From assembly GCA_025464025.1 (NCBI GenBank), contig JAODBP010000310.1, positions 1 to 16,273 on the forward strand: DNA of 16,273 nt, written 5' to 3'. The notes beneath the pieces were generated by a model that worked only from the letters and a program-made list of their open reading frames with translations, made no database searches and had not been told where the DNA came from. Made by a program: the position numbers and the translations under genes. This DNA comes from Actinomycetes bacterium. GTDB lineage: Bacteria; Actinomycetota; Acidimicrobiia; Acidimicrobiales; CADCSY01. Shown piece by piece: positions 1-7,724 of this stretch (position 1 is the first letter of the stretch; every line of letters starts with the position of its first letter).

Positions 1-1
1 C

Positions 2-1216
2 GTGGTCGAGGAGCTCGACTCGCTGAAGACGCGGCGTGACGACGTCGGCCGGTCGGCCCGCGAGGTCATCCGCACCATCGAGGAGCTGCGCATCGCCAAC
101 GGCGGTGACATCCGCCATGCCGTGGCCATCCCCGGCGGCGGCACCGTGCGCATCGAGACGAACGGCCTGCACCTCGAGGAGGTCTCGGCGCGAGGGCTCG
201 ACCCGTCCAAGCCCGACAACCGGATCCTCGCCGCCGCCCTCGGCCAGGCGTCGAAGAACCCCGACGCGGTCGTGACCGTCGTGTCGAACGACGCCGCGCT
301 CCGGATCAAGGCCGCGCAGCTCGGGCTCGAGGCGCGGGAGCACCATCGTGGTCGCGTCCTGCCGATGGGCCAGCGCCCGGCCGGGTGGCGCACGCTCGAG
401 GTGCCGGCGCGCGTCGTCGACGACCTCTACTCGACCGACACGTGCGACCTCACCGACGCCGACCTCGGGCCGAACGAGTACGCCGTGCTCCGTGCCGGCC
501 AGCAGTCGATCCTCGTGCGCAGCCGCGACGGCGTGGTCCAGTCGCTGCGCCGTGACCAGGAGGCGTGGGGCGTGCGGCCCCGCGCCAAGGAGCAGCAGTT
601 CGCCCTCGATCTCCTGCTCGACCCCGAGGTCCGCATCGTGGCCCTCGACGGCTACGCCGGCACGGGCAAGACGATCCTCGCCCTGGCCGCCGGCCTCGAG
701 CAGGTGATGGAGCGCTCGGTCTACGACAAGGTCGCCGTCTACCGGCCCGTCGTGCCGGTCGGGAAGTCGGAGCTCGGCTTCCTCCCCGGCACCCTCGCCG
801 AGAAGCTCGACCCCTGGATGATGGCGGTCACCGACGCCCTCGTGGCCATGACCGAACGCCGCTCGCACCACGACGCCATGACCATGCTCGAGGAGATGAC
901 CACCCGCGAGAAGCTGTCGATGGAGACGGTCACCTACCTGCGGGGCCGGTCGCTGCTCGACACCTACGTGCTGGTCGACGAGGCCCAGAACCTCGAGCCC
1001 ACCACGCTCAAGACGATCCTCACCCGCGTCGGCGAGGGCACCAAGGTCGTGTTCACCGGCGACACGTCGCAGATCGACGCGCCGTACCTCTCCGAGCACA
1101 CCAACGCCATCGCCGCCCTCATCGACGGCTTCGAGGGCGAGCGGCTGTTCGGCCACATCCGGCTGACCCACTGCGAGCGCTCCGAGGTCGCCTCCCTGGC
1201 GGCCGAGCGCCTCTGA
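2..1216 (+). CDS. PhoH-family PIN domain/ATPase protein, 5' truncated by window edge
   Basis: This is a PIN-PhoH fusion (PhoH2 type), a cytoplasmic protein that in characterised relatives couples RNA helicase-like ATPase activity to a PIN ribonuclease. The window opens inside the PIN domain: the first visible residues (VVEELDSLK, then GRSAREVIR) match a PIN core, and roughly 30-40 N-terminal residues with the first catalytic Asp are missing. The GTG at position 2 is therefore probably internal. Numbering from that codon, the PIN remainder covers about 1-130 and the PhoH ATPase about 195-404. Walker A is GYAGTGKT (217-224), Walker B is LVDEAQN (324-330), and the sensor-like GDTSQID starts at G353. 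The ATPase half looks complete and ends normally at TGA. The last bases overlap the likely start of the next gene, so the two are probably co-translated. The family call is firm; the biological role in this organism is not known. Confidence 0.93.
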   Translation: MVEELDSLKTRRDDVGRSAREVIRTIEELRIANGGDIRHAVAIPGGGTVRIETNGLHLEEVSARGLDPSKPDNRILAAALGQASKNPDAVVTVVSNDAALRIKAAQLGLEAREHHRGRVLPMGQRPAGWRTLEVPARVVDDLYSTDTCDLTDADLGPNEYAVLRAGQQSILVRSRDGVVQSLRRDQEAWGVRPRAKEQQFALDLLLDPEVRIVALDGYAGTGKTILALAAGLEQVMERSVYDKVAVYRPVVPVGKSELGFLPGTLAEKLDPWMMAVTDALVAMTERRSHHDAMTMLEEMTTREKLSMETVTYLRGRSLLDTYVLVDEAQNLEPTTLKTILTRVGEGTKVVFTGDTSQIDAPYLSEHTNAIAALIDGFEGERLFGHIRLTHCERSEVASLAAERL

Positions 1217-1833
1217 GCGACCGAGCAGCCGGCGTCGACGGCTGCCGTGGTGGTTGGGTGGTGGCCCTCGACGGGTCACCACCCGAGGTCCTCGTCGTCC
1301 CGACGTTCGCCGACGTGCTGGCGCTGACCGCCGGGCCGATCGCCGTCGACATGCCGATCGGCCTGCCCGAGTCGGGCCGGCGGGCGTGCGACTCGGAGGC
1401 CCGCAAGCTGCTCGGGCCCCGCCGCTCGTCGGTGTTCCCGGTGCCGGTGCGCTCGGCGCTGGCCGCTACCTCGTTCGCCGAGGTGAGCGGCCTCTCGATC
1501 CAAGCATGGAACATCGTGCCGAAGATCGCCGAGGTCGACGCCTGCTGGGAGCCTCACGTGTTCGAGGTCAGCCCCGAGCTCTCCCTCGCCGTCGTCAGCG
1601 GCGCGCCGATGGCCCACCCCAAGCGCCTCCCCGAGGGCCGGGCCGAGCGGGAGGAGGTGCTGGAAGCAGCGTTCCCCGGCTTTGTGCGAGCGGCACGAGG
1701 CGCCTCGTACCACGACGTCCTCGACGCCCACGCCTGCCTCCTCACCGCCCGCCGCATCCAGCGCGGCGAGGCCCTCGAGCTCGGCGACGGCGCCATCGAC
1801 GCCCTCGGCCGCCCCATGCGCGTCTACGCCTGA
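1213..1833 (+). CDS. DUF429 family predicted RNase H-like protein, probable CTG start
   Basis: The product (206 residues from the proposed start) matches the DUF429 family, predicted to have an RNase H-like nuclease fold; no substrate is established. The family's N-terminal motif GVDGCRGGW is present at residues 7-15, DMPIGLP at 46-52, an AWNI segment in mid-protein, a following EVSPE, and a C-terminal DVLDAHA (168-174). Candidate acidic catalytic residues are D9, D46, E within EVSPE, and D168/D171. No ATG, GTG or TTG lies in frame shortly upstream. The first GTG (1258) would remove the motif carrying D9. The CTG at 1213-1215 overlaps the phoH TGA (1214-1216) as CTGA, and I take it as the start. 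A sequencing error or another non-standard start is the alternative. Translation is probably coupled to phoH. Confidence 0.82.
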   Translation: MSDRAAGVDGCRGGWVVALDGSPPEVLVVPTFADVLALTAGPIAVDMPIGLPESGRRACDSEARKLLGPRRSSVFPVPVRSALAATSFAEVSGLSIQAWNIVPKIAEVDACWEPHVFEVSPELSLAVVSGAPMAHPKRLPEGRAEREEVLEAAFPGFVRAARGASYHDVLDAHACLLTARRIQRGEALELGDGAIDALGRPMRVYA

Positions 1834-1839
1834 GCCCAA

Positions 1840-2001
1840 GACAACGACGCAACCAACGGGGCGGGGCGCGCCGGCCGCCCTTCGTTCTTGTCACGGTGGG
1901 CGCCCTCTGGGGGCGGTGAGCGTGACAAGAAGCAGAACCCGGCTCGGCGGCGGCACCAGGTCCGGCGCGCAGGGGCCGGCCCCTTGGTTGCGTCTCTTGT
2001 C
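1840..2001. repeat. Nested imperfect inverted repeat between convergent genes (possible bidirectional terminator or MITE-like element)
   Basis: This gap holds a set of nested complementary arms around one centre. The outer 11-base arm GACGCAACCAA (1846-1856) pairs with TTGGTTGCGTC (1984-1994), extended by GACAA (1840-1844) with TTGTC (1997-2001). Inside lie GGGG (1858-1861) with CCCC (1980-1983), GCGCGCCGG (1866-1874) with CCGGCGCGC (1962-1970), TTCTTGTCACG (1885-1895) with CGTGACAAGAA (1921-1931), and CGCCC (1901-1905) with GGGCG (1911-1915). The structure is symmetric enough to fold from either strand and sits between the stops of the DUF429 gene and the penicillin-binding protein gene. There is no T-tract. 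A transcription terminator is the simplest reading; a decayed or non-autonomous repeat element is possible. Confidence 0.7.
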
Positions 2002-2016
2002 GCGGCCCCGGCGGCG

Positions 2017-3723
2017 CTAACCGCCGACGCGGGCGAGGAAGTTGGCGGCGATGGGAGCGGCGGCGTCGCCGCCGAAGCCACCGTCCTCGACGATGACGGC
2101 CACGGCCACGTCGCCCCGGAAGGCGATGAACCAGGCGTGGGTGTGGAGCGGCACCGCGGTGCCGAACTCGGCGGTGCCGGTCTTGCCGGCCACGGGCGTG
2201 CCGGGCAGGCGGGCCTTCTGGCCCGTGCCCCGGGTGACGACCTGGCGCATGAGGTCCTGCATCACCGGCGCCACGCCGGCGGGGAGGGGGAGGAACGGCA
2301 CCGGCACCGGTGTCTCGACCAGGTGAGGCTTGCGGTAGCCGCCGGCCCCGATGGTGGCGGCGACCGATGCCATCTGGAGCGGGGTGGCCAGCACCCGCCC
2401 CTGACCGATGGCCTCCGACACCTGGTCGACGATGCCGCTCGGCGGCGGGAACTGGCTGGTGGCCGCGCCGGTGCCGAGGTCGGGGTCGGCGTCGAAGCCC
2501 AGCGACCGGGCGGCGTCGAGCAGCTGCTGGGCCTCGAGCCGCTGAGCCAGCTGGATGAAGGCGGTGTTGCACGAGTGGGCGAAGGCGTCGGCGAAGGAGA
2601 TGTCGCCCAGCTCCTCGTCCTCGGCGTTCGAGATCGTCCGGCCGTTGACCGTGACCTCCTTCGGGCACGAGATCCGCGTCGCCTCCGTCACGCCGTGCTG
2701 GAGGAGGGCGAGCGTGGTGATGACCTTCGCCGTCGACCCCGGCGGGTAGCGACCGGCCAGAGCCCGGTTGAACCCGTTCGACGGCCGGTTGGCGATGGCC
2801 CGGATGGCGCCGGTCGACGGCTGGATCACCACGAGGGCGGCCGGGTTGCCGGCCTCGCCGAGCGCGGCCTGGGCTGCCGCGAGGAACCGGGGGTCGAACG
2901 TGGTGCGCACCGACTGGCCGGGCGTGCCGTCGAAGGTGGCCTCGACCTTGACGACCCGCGTGCCCTCGAGCAGGCGCACCTCGCCGCTCGGCCGACCGGC
3001 CAGCTGCTGCTGGAACCCGGCCTGGAGCCCCGACTGGCCGACGGCATCGCCGGCCTCGTAGGCCGGGCCGAGCGTCGCCACCTGCGCGGCCGAGGCGGCA
3101 CCGACCGAGCCGACGATCGAGCGCAGCGGGCCCGACGTGGGCAGCGGGGAGCCGTCGGTGGCCTGGAGCACACCCCGGGGCGAGAACGTCCGCGATCGGC
3201 GGAGCGACCGCCCGGCGGCCAGGTCGGGGTGGATCGCCGCCGGGGTGAACGCCACCCGCCACTGCAGCTCGGTGTCGCCCTTCGGGTCCTTGCCCACCGG
3301 CACCTCGGTGTCGGCGAGGGCGAGCGACCCGCGGTACGTCCACGGCCCGAGCCCGGGCAGCACGACCGTGGCGTCGAACGGGACGGTCGCCTGGGCGCCG
3401 GTCACGACCGGCGCGCCGGCCGTCGCCGTGATGCGCACCGGGTCGAGGCCGTCGTCGAACTGGTCGAGCGCGGGGTCGAGCGCGGGCGCCGGGGCGGCCA
3501 GCAGGCGGTGCAGCTCGGTGCGGTCGTCGGCCGCCCAGGCCCCGAGCCAGCGCTCGGCGGTGTCGGTGGCCTCGGCCCGGACGTCGCGGATCGGGCCCTT
3601 CGGCTCGTCGTCGTGGTCCGTCAGCACGAGCACGCCGACGAGCACGGCGAGCACCGCCACCGCGGCTCCGACCACCAGCCAGACCGGGTTGCTCCCGTCC
3701 GGTTCCGCCTGTTCCGCCGCCAT
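2017..3723 (-). CDS. Penicillin-binding transpeptidase (class B-like) with NTF2-like domain
   Basis: This is a 568-residue membrane-anchored peptidoglycan D,D-transpeptidase acting outside the membrane. After a short charged N-terminus there is one membrane segment (about 14-35), an NTF2-like MecA_N-type region (about 45-165), a linker or dimerisation region, and a transpeptidase domain from about 285 to the end. All three active-site motifs are present: S330-T-A-K333 with the nucleophile serine, S384-C-N386, and K514-T-G516. C353 and C385 are the only obvious cysteines in the catalytic domain, and C385 lies inside the SxN motif, as in PbpA-like enzymes of mycobacteria, where a nearby disulfide is known. 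Pairing here is inference. The ATG start lies 28 bases after the dinG stop, so the two are probably one transcript. It could be a PbpA-like or an MecA-like enzyme; nothing shown implies drug resistance. Confidence 0.92.
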   Translation of the reverse strand: MAAEQAEPDGSNPVWLVVGAAVAVLAVLVGVLVLTDHDDEPKGPIRDVRAEATDTAERWLGAWAADDRTELHRLLAAPAPALDPALDQFDDGLDPVRITATAGAPVVTGAQATVPFDATVVLPGLGPWTYRGSLALADTEVPVGKDPKGDTELQWRVAFTPAAIHPDLAAGRSLRRSRTFSPRGVLQATDGSPLPTSGPLRSIVGSVGAASAAQVATLGPAYEAGDAVGQSGLQAGFQQQLAGRPSGEVRLLEGTRVVKVEATFDGTPGQSVRTTFDPRFLAAAQAALGEAGNPAALVVIQPSTGAIRAIANRPSNGFNRALAGRYPPGSTAKVITTLALLQHGVTEATRISCPKEVTVNGRTISNAEDEELGDISFADAFAHSCNTAFIQLAQRLEAQQLLDAARSLGFDADPDLGTGAATSQFPPPSGIVDQVSEAIGQGRVLATPLQMASVAATIGAGGYRKPHLVETPVPVPFLPLPAGVAPVMQDLMRQVVTRGTGQKARLPGTPVAGKTGTAEFGTAVPLHTHAWFIAFRGDVAVAVIVEDGGFGGDAAAPIAANFLARVGG

Positions 3724-3751
3724 CGTCCGAGTCTGACCGGTCCGGCGACCG

Positions 3752-5671
3752 TCAGCGGTCGATGCTGACCGGCGCGTCGAGCTCGGCCAGCACCCGCCGC
3801 ACCTCGGCCGGGTCCTTGGTCCGCCGCATCGGCGGGAGCGACTTCACCAGCGTCCACCGGTACGACGCCGTGGCCAGCCGCTTGTCGAGCACGGCGACCA
3901 CGCCGCGGTCGTCCGCGGTGCGGATCAGGCGGCCGGCGCCCTGGGCCAGCAGCACCGACGCGGCCGGCAGGTCGACGGCGGCGAAGGCGTTCTGCCGGTT
4001 CCGGGTGGCGTTGGCCCGCCGGGCCTCCGAGAGCGGGTCGTCGGGGCGGGCGAAGGGCAGGCGGTCGATCACCACGAGGCTGCACGTGCGGCCCGGGGCG
4101 TCGAAGCCCTGCCAGAAGCCCATCGTGGCCAGCAGCACCGAGTGCTCGTCGTCGAGGAAGGCCGACTGGAGCAGCGGGCGGGGCAGCTCGTCCTGCACCA
4201 GGAGGCGGTACGGCACGCGGTCGCGCAGGTGCTCGGCCGCGGCGACCATGGCCCGGCGGCTGGTGAAGAGCCCGAGGGTGCGGCCGCCGGCCGCGAGCAC
4301 GAGCGACTCGAGCTCGGCCAGCATCGCCGCCTCGTAGCCGGTTGCCCGCGGATCGGGCAGGTGGGCGGCGCAGTAGAGCAGCGCCTGGTGCTCGTAGTCG
4401 AAGGGGCTGCCGACGTCGGCCGACTGCCAGGTGCGTTCGGCCCGGTCGAGGCCGAGGCGGGCGGCGATCGGCTCGAACGACCCGCCGACCGAGAGCGTGG
4501 CGCTGGTGAGGACGACCGTGGGCGCCTTGAACAGGCGCTCGGCCAGCGCCTCGCCCACGTCGACCGGTGCCACCCGGATCGACGGCGTGCCGTCGCCCTC
4601 GACCCAGGCGACGGCACCGTCGGGCAACGAGGCGAGGGCGTTCACGTCGCCACCGAGGTGGCCGGCGAGCTGGAGCACGCGCTCCTTGCGGGTGTTGGCG
4701 TCGCCGCCGACGTCGAGGGCCCGGGCCGCGGTCGACGCCGTGGCGATGGCCTCGCCGCACGACACGAGGGCGGTGCCGATGTCGCCGTCGGCCGGATCGA
4801 CCCGCTCGCCGACGAGCCCGTCGAGGATCGACCCGAGGCGGGCACCGGCCGCCTCCACCGCCGCGGGGGCCGGGTGGTCGGCGGTGAAGATCGTGCGACA
4901 GGCTCGGGCCAGGTTGTCGAAACGACCGGGGCCGACGGCGAGCCCCAACGTGTCGGCAGCGATGTCCTCGAGGGCGTGGGCCTCGTCGATGACGACGACC
5001 TCGTGATCGGGCAGCACCGCCCCCATCGAGGCCAGGTGCAGGCCGTAGAGGTGGGTGTTGACCACGACCACGTCGGCCTCGGCGGCCGCCGCCCGGGCGT
5101 CCTCGGCGAAGCAGACGTCGCCGTAGCCGCACTTCTGGGCGCCGGGGCACTCGCCCACGCCGACCGAGAGGCGCGACCACTCGGCGTTGGAGATCGCCAT
5201 CGGCAGGTCGGCCCGGTCGCCGGTCATGGTCTCGGCGCTCCAGGCCACGACCGCGGTGAGCGCGTTGCGGTCGGCCTTCTCGTCGTCGAGCAGCGACCCC
5301 TGGTCGGCGGCGGCGACGGCGTCGGCCATGGCGGCCCGGCACAGGTAGTTCGACCGGCCCTTCAGCAGGGCGCCCGTCACCGGGATGCCGAGGTGCTGCT
5401 GCAGGAACGGCAGGTCGCGGTGGATGATCTGCTCCTGGAGCGCCTTGGTGGCGGTGACCACCACCGACCGCCGGCCCGACAGCAGGGCGGCCACCAGGTA
5501 GGCGTGGGTCTTGCCCGTGCCGGTGCCGGCCTGGACGACGAGGTGCTCCTCGGCATCGATGGCCGAGGCGATGGCCCGGGCCATGGCGATCTGGCCGGGG
5601 CGCTCCTCACCAGCCGGGAGCTGGGCCACGACGCGCCGCAGGGCGGCTTCGGCGGCGTCAGCGGGGGGCAC
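3752..5671 (-). CDS. dinG: DinG/XPD-type iron-sulfur ATP-dependent DNA helicase
   Basis: The product (639 residues from GTG 5671) is a superfamily 2 helicase of the XPD/DinG group, expected to unwind DNA 5' to 3' and act in repair or on R-loops. Walker A is GTGTGKT (49-55), the DEAH box is D229-E-A-H232, and the late motif QGAGRLIR is at 577-584. Four cysteines in the iron-sulfur position are intact: C111, then C175-x5-C181-x5-C187. The frame is open further upstream to GTG 5764, with ATG 5716 also available. I chose 5671 because family similarity (ERPGQ and the Walker A region) begins soon after it, and because the upstream residues look like translated promoter DNA. No start has a good Shine-Dalgarno site, so the start is uncertain. 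It leads a two-gene unit with the penicillin-binding protein. I found no convincing LexA box upstream. Confidence 0.9.
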   Translation of the reverse strand: MPPADAAEAALRRVVAQLPAGEERPGQIAMARAIASAIDAEEHLVVQAGTGTGKTHAYLVAALLSGRRSVVVTATKALQEQIIHRDLPFLQQHLGIPVTGALLKGRSNYLCRAAMADAVAAADQGSLLDDEKADRNALTAVVAWSAETMTGDRADLPMAISNAEWSRLSVGVGECPGAQKCGYGDVCFAEDARAAAAEADVVVVNTHLYGLHLASMGAVLPDHEVVVIDEAHALEDIAADTLGLAVGPGRFDNLARACRTIFTADHPAPAAVEAAGARLGSILDGLVGERVDPADGDIGTALVSCGEAIATASTAARALDVGGDANTRKERVLQLAGHLGGDVNALASLPDGAVAWVEGDGTPSIRVAPVDVGEALAERLFKAPTVVLTSATLSVGGSFEPIAARLGLDRAERTWQSADVGSPFDYEHQALLYCAAHLPDPRATGYEAAMLAELESLVLAAGGRTLGLFTSRRAMVAAAEHLRDRVPYRLLVQDELPRPLLQSAFLDDEHSVLLATMGFWQGFDAPGRTCSLVVIDRLPFARPDDPLSEARRANATRNRQNAFAAVDLPAASVLLAQGAGRLIRTADDRGVVAVLDKRLATASYRWTLVKSLPPMRRTKDPAEVRRVLAELDAPVSIDR

Positions 5672-5750
5672 GGACGCACGGTACCGGGGCCGGATGACAC
5701 GACCGGACCGGCTCATCGCCAGGACAGATGTCACCCATCTGAAAGATCCG

Positions 5751-5780
5751 TTGTCCAGATTCACCCTGGTGACGCATGCT
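5751..5780 (+). promoter_or_regulatory. Possible whiB promoter
   Basis: TTGTCC (5751-5756) and CATGCT (5775-5780) are spaced 18 bases apart and would give a start of transcription near 5787, leaving a short leader before the whiB ribosome site. A small dyad, TCACC-CT-GGTGA (5761-5772), lies in the spacer and could be an operator. The region is less GC-rich than its surroundings. The match to consensus is moderate only. Confidence 0.3.
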
Positions 5781-5800
5781 GTTCACACCCGCGTTACACC

Positions 5801-5807
5801 AGAGAGG
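5801..5807 (+). promoter_or_regulatory. whiB ribosome binding site
   Basis: AGAGAGG lies 9 bases before the ATG at 5817 and is the only good Shine-Dalgarno match near it. It fixes the whiB start against longer readings of the same frame, which is open from 5511 only because it crosses the dinG region. Confidence 0.7.
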
Positions 5808-5816
5808 TCCCCCGCC

Positions 5817-6107
5817 ATGGCCGTCGTAGAGCTTCTTCCCCGTTGGGTCCAGCAGGAGTGGATGGAGTCTGGCGCGTGCAAGGGCCAGACCCACCATTTC
5901 TTCGCACCGCATGGCGAGCAGGCCGAGGCCCGCGAGGCTCGCGAGGCCGTCGCCGGCGCCATCTGTCGGGCCTGCGAGGTCCTCGACACCTGCCGCGAGT
6001 ACGCCCGCCGCAACCGCGAGCAGGGCTACTGGGGCGGCGAGAACGACGAGCAGCGGGTGGAGTTCCGGCGCCGGGCCAACCGCCTGCGCCCCCACCTCGC
6101 CGGCTAG
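5817..6107 (+). CDS. WhiB-family iron-sulfur transcriptional regulator
   Basis: This 96-residue protein is a WhiB-like regulator, a family found only in actinobacteria and their phages that binds a redox- or NO-sensitive [4Fe-4S] cluster and usually partners the primary sigma factor. The four cluster ligands are C21, C50, C53 and C59 (C-x28-C-x2-C-x5-C). The turn motif G70-Y-W-G-G74 follows, then a basic tail (RRRANRLR) suited to DNA contact. The start is set by AGAGAGG 9 bases upstream. The gene is divergent from dinG and 63 bases ahead of a Ser/Thr kinase on the same strand, so the two may share a transcript. Which WhiB class (WhiA-, WhiB1- or WhmD-like) cannot be settled by eye; the WhiB1/WhmD size range fits best. 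Confidence 0.95.
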   Translation: MAVVELLPRWVQQEWMESGACKGQTHHFFAPHGEQAEAREAREAVAGAICRACEVLDTCREYARRNREQGYWGGENDEQRVEFRRRANRLRPHLAG

Positions 6108-6170
6108 CGACGCCCCGGCCGCGCGACCAGCGCGGCGTGCCCCGCTCGGGTCGGGGGGTACACGGCCCTG

Positions 6171-7721
6171 GTGGCCGACGAGACCCAGCAGCTGATCGCG
6201 GGCCGGTACCGCCTCGAGCACTCGCTCGGGTCCGGCGGCATGGGTCAGGTCTGGTCGGCCAGCGACACCGTCCTGGGTCGCACGGTCGCCGTGAAGGTGG
6301 TCGACCTCCGGGGCCGGCCGGACGAGGACTCCCTCCGCGCCCGGGTGATGCGCGAGGCCCGGGCCGCAGCCCGGATCGACGACCCCGGCTCGGTGCGGGT
6401 GTTCGACGTCGTCGACGAGGGCCACGCCGTCTACCTCGTGCTGGAGCTCGTCGAGGCGCCGACCCTCGCCGAGATCGTCACGCAGGAGGGACCGATGACG
6501 CCCGACGAGGCGGCCCGCATCGGGCTCGACCTCCTCGGCGCCCTCGGCGTCGCCCACCGGGCCGGCATCGTCCACCGCGACGTGAAGCCCAACAACGTCA
6601 TGGTGCTCCCCGACGGGCGGGCCAAGCTCGCCGACTTCGGCATCGCCTCGGTCAAGGACGACCCGGCGATCACCTCCACGGGGATGGTGCTCGGCACGCC
6701 GAAGTACATGTCACCCGAGCAGGCGCGGGGCGAGGTGGCCGGCGGCCCGACCGACCTGTGGGGCCTGGGTGCGCTCCTCTACTTCGCCGTCGAGGGCGTG
6801 CCGCCGTTCGACCGGGGAGCCACCCTGCCCACGCTCAACGCCGTGCTGCACGACGAGCCCCGACCCACCGAGCGGGCCGGGGCGCTCGCGCCGGTGCTCG
6901 CCGCCCTGCTGGCCAAGGACCCGGCCGCCCGACCCACGGTCGACGAGGCTCGTCGGCGGCTGGCCGCCCTGGCCGACGGCGGGACCCGCACCACCGTGGT
7001 GGCGCACGCCCCCGAGCCCACCACGGCCCTGCCGACGGTGCCCCCCGTCGTCGGTCCTGCAACCCCGCAGCGACCGGTGACGCCGCCGGCCGACCGCCGG
7101 TGGCTGGCGGTCCTCGCCGTGGTGGCCGTCGTCGCCCTCGGCGCCGCCGTCGCCATCGCCCTCACCCGCGGCGACACGAACGAGCCTGGCGCGTCCACCG
7201 GGCCGAGCAGCACCACCACGACCGTGAAGCCGACGACCACCACGACGTCGACCACCACCTCCACCACGTCGACGACGGCGCCGGCCGCCGGCCGCCCGGA
7301 CGGCGTGCCGTCCGACTGGATCGCCTACCAGGGCGACGGCTGGCAGATCTGGCACCCGGCCGACTGGTCGGCCGAACCCGGGCAGGCCGGCTCGATCGAC
7401 TTCACGGGGCCGGACGGCGACCACCTCCGCGTCGACACCGTCGAGGAGCCCTCAGCCGACCCGAAGGCGGCGTGGGAGCAGCAGGAGAGGTCGTTCGAGG
7501 ACGACCACCCCGACTACCAGCGGATCCGCATCGACAAGGTCGACTACCGCGACTTCAAGGCCGCAATCTGGGAGTTCACCTTCGAGGGCCAGCACGCCGC
7601 CGACCTCGGCTTCACCGACGGCGACCGGGGCTACGCCCTCGAGCTCGTCGCCGCCGACTCGCGGTGGGACGCCCTCCAGGACACCTTCCAGGCCTTCCAG
7701 GACGGCTTCGAGGTCGGCTGA
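6171..7721 (+). CDS. Transmembrane serine/threonine protein kinase with PsbP/LpqN-like C-terminal domain
   Basis: This 516-residue protein is a bacterial Hanks-type Ser/Thr kinase. The cytoplasmic kinase domain spans about 13-270: glycine loop G20-S-G-G-M-G25, ATP lysine K42, catalytic H135-R-D137 with K139 and N142, D155-F-G157, an activation loop rich in Thr/Ser, and SPEQ in place of APE. A single membrane helix lies at about 311-331. It is followed by a Thr/Ser-rich linker (about 340-375), likely wall-spanning and possibly O-glycosylated, and an outer domain (about 380-516) rich in Trp and Asp, starting near GWQIWHPADW. That domain resembles PsbP/LpqN-like folds rather than PASTA repeats; this is a weak match by eye. 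GTG 6171 is chosen because the kinase fold begins at GRYRL soon after it; a G-run 12 bases upstream is a poor ribosome site. Ligand and substrates are unknown. Confidence 0.92.
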   Translation: MADETQQLIAGRYRLEHSLGSGGMGQVWSASDTVLGRTVAVKVVDLRGRPDEDSLRARVMREARAAARIDDPGSVRVFDVVDEGHAVYLVLELVEAPTLAEIVTQEGPMTPDEAARIGLDLLGALGVAHRAGIVHRDVKPNNVMVLPDGRAKLADFGIASVKDDPAITSTGMVLGTPKYMSPEQARGEVAGGPTDLWGLGALLYFAVEGVPPFDRGATLPTLNAVLHDEPRPTERAGALAPVLAALLAKDPAARPTVDEARRRLAALADGGTRTTVVAHAPEPTTALPTVPPVVGPATPQRPVTPPADRRWLAVLAVVAVVALGAAVAIALTRGDTNEPGASTGPSSTTTTVKPTTTTTSTTTSTTSTTAPAAGRPDGVPSDWIAYQGDGWQIWHPADWSAEPGQAGSIDFTGPDGDHLRVDTVEEPSADPKAAWEQQERSFEDDHPDYQRIRIDKVDYRDFKAAIWEFTFEGQHAADLGFTDGDRGYALELVAADSRWDALQDTFQAFQDGFEVG

Positions 7722-7724
7722 CAG

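Noticed and set aside
1888..3768. A 626-residue open frame on the plus strand opposite the penicillin-binding protein
   Set aside because: It is antisense to a gene with all catalytic motifs, and is dominated by Gly, Arg and His codons produced by the GC bias.
5773..5788. Possible LexA (SOS) box upstream of dinG, read on the minus strand as TGAACAGCATGCGTCA
   Set aside because: Only one half-site (GAAC) fits; the second half is GCGTC in place of GTTC, so it does not meet the actinobacterial consensus.
6108..6170. Terminator between whiB and the kinase (CCCCG 6140-6144 with CGGGG 6152-6156)
   Set aside because: The stem is only 5 bases, has no T-run and is expected by chance in this GC-rich DNA.
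7195..7285. Tandem DNA repeat in the kinase gene
   Set aside because: The repetition comes from Thr/Ser codons of the protein linker with varied codons, not from copies of a DNA unit.
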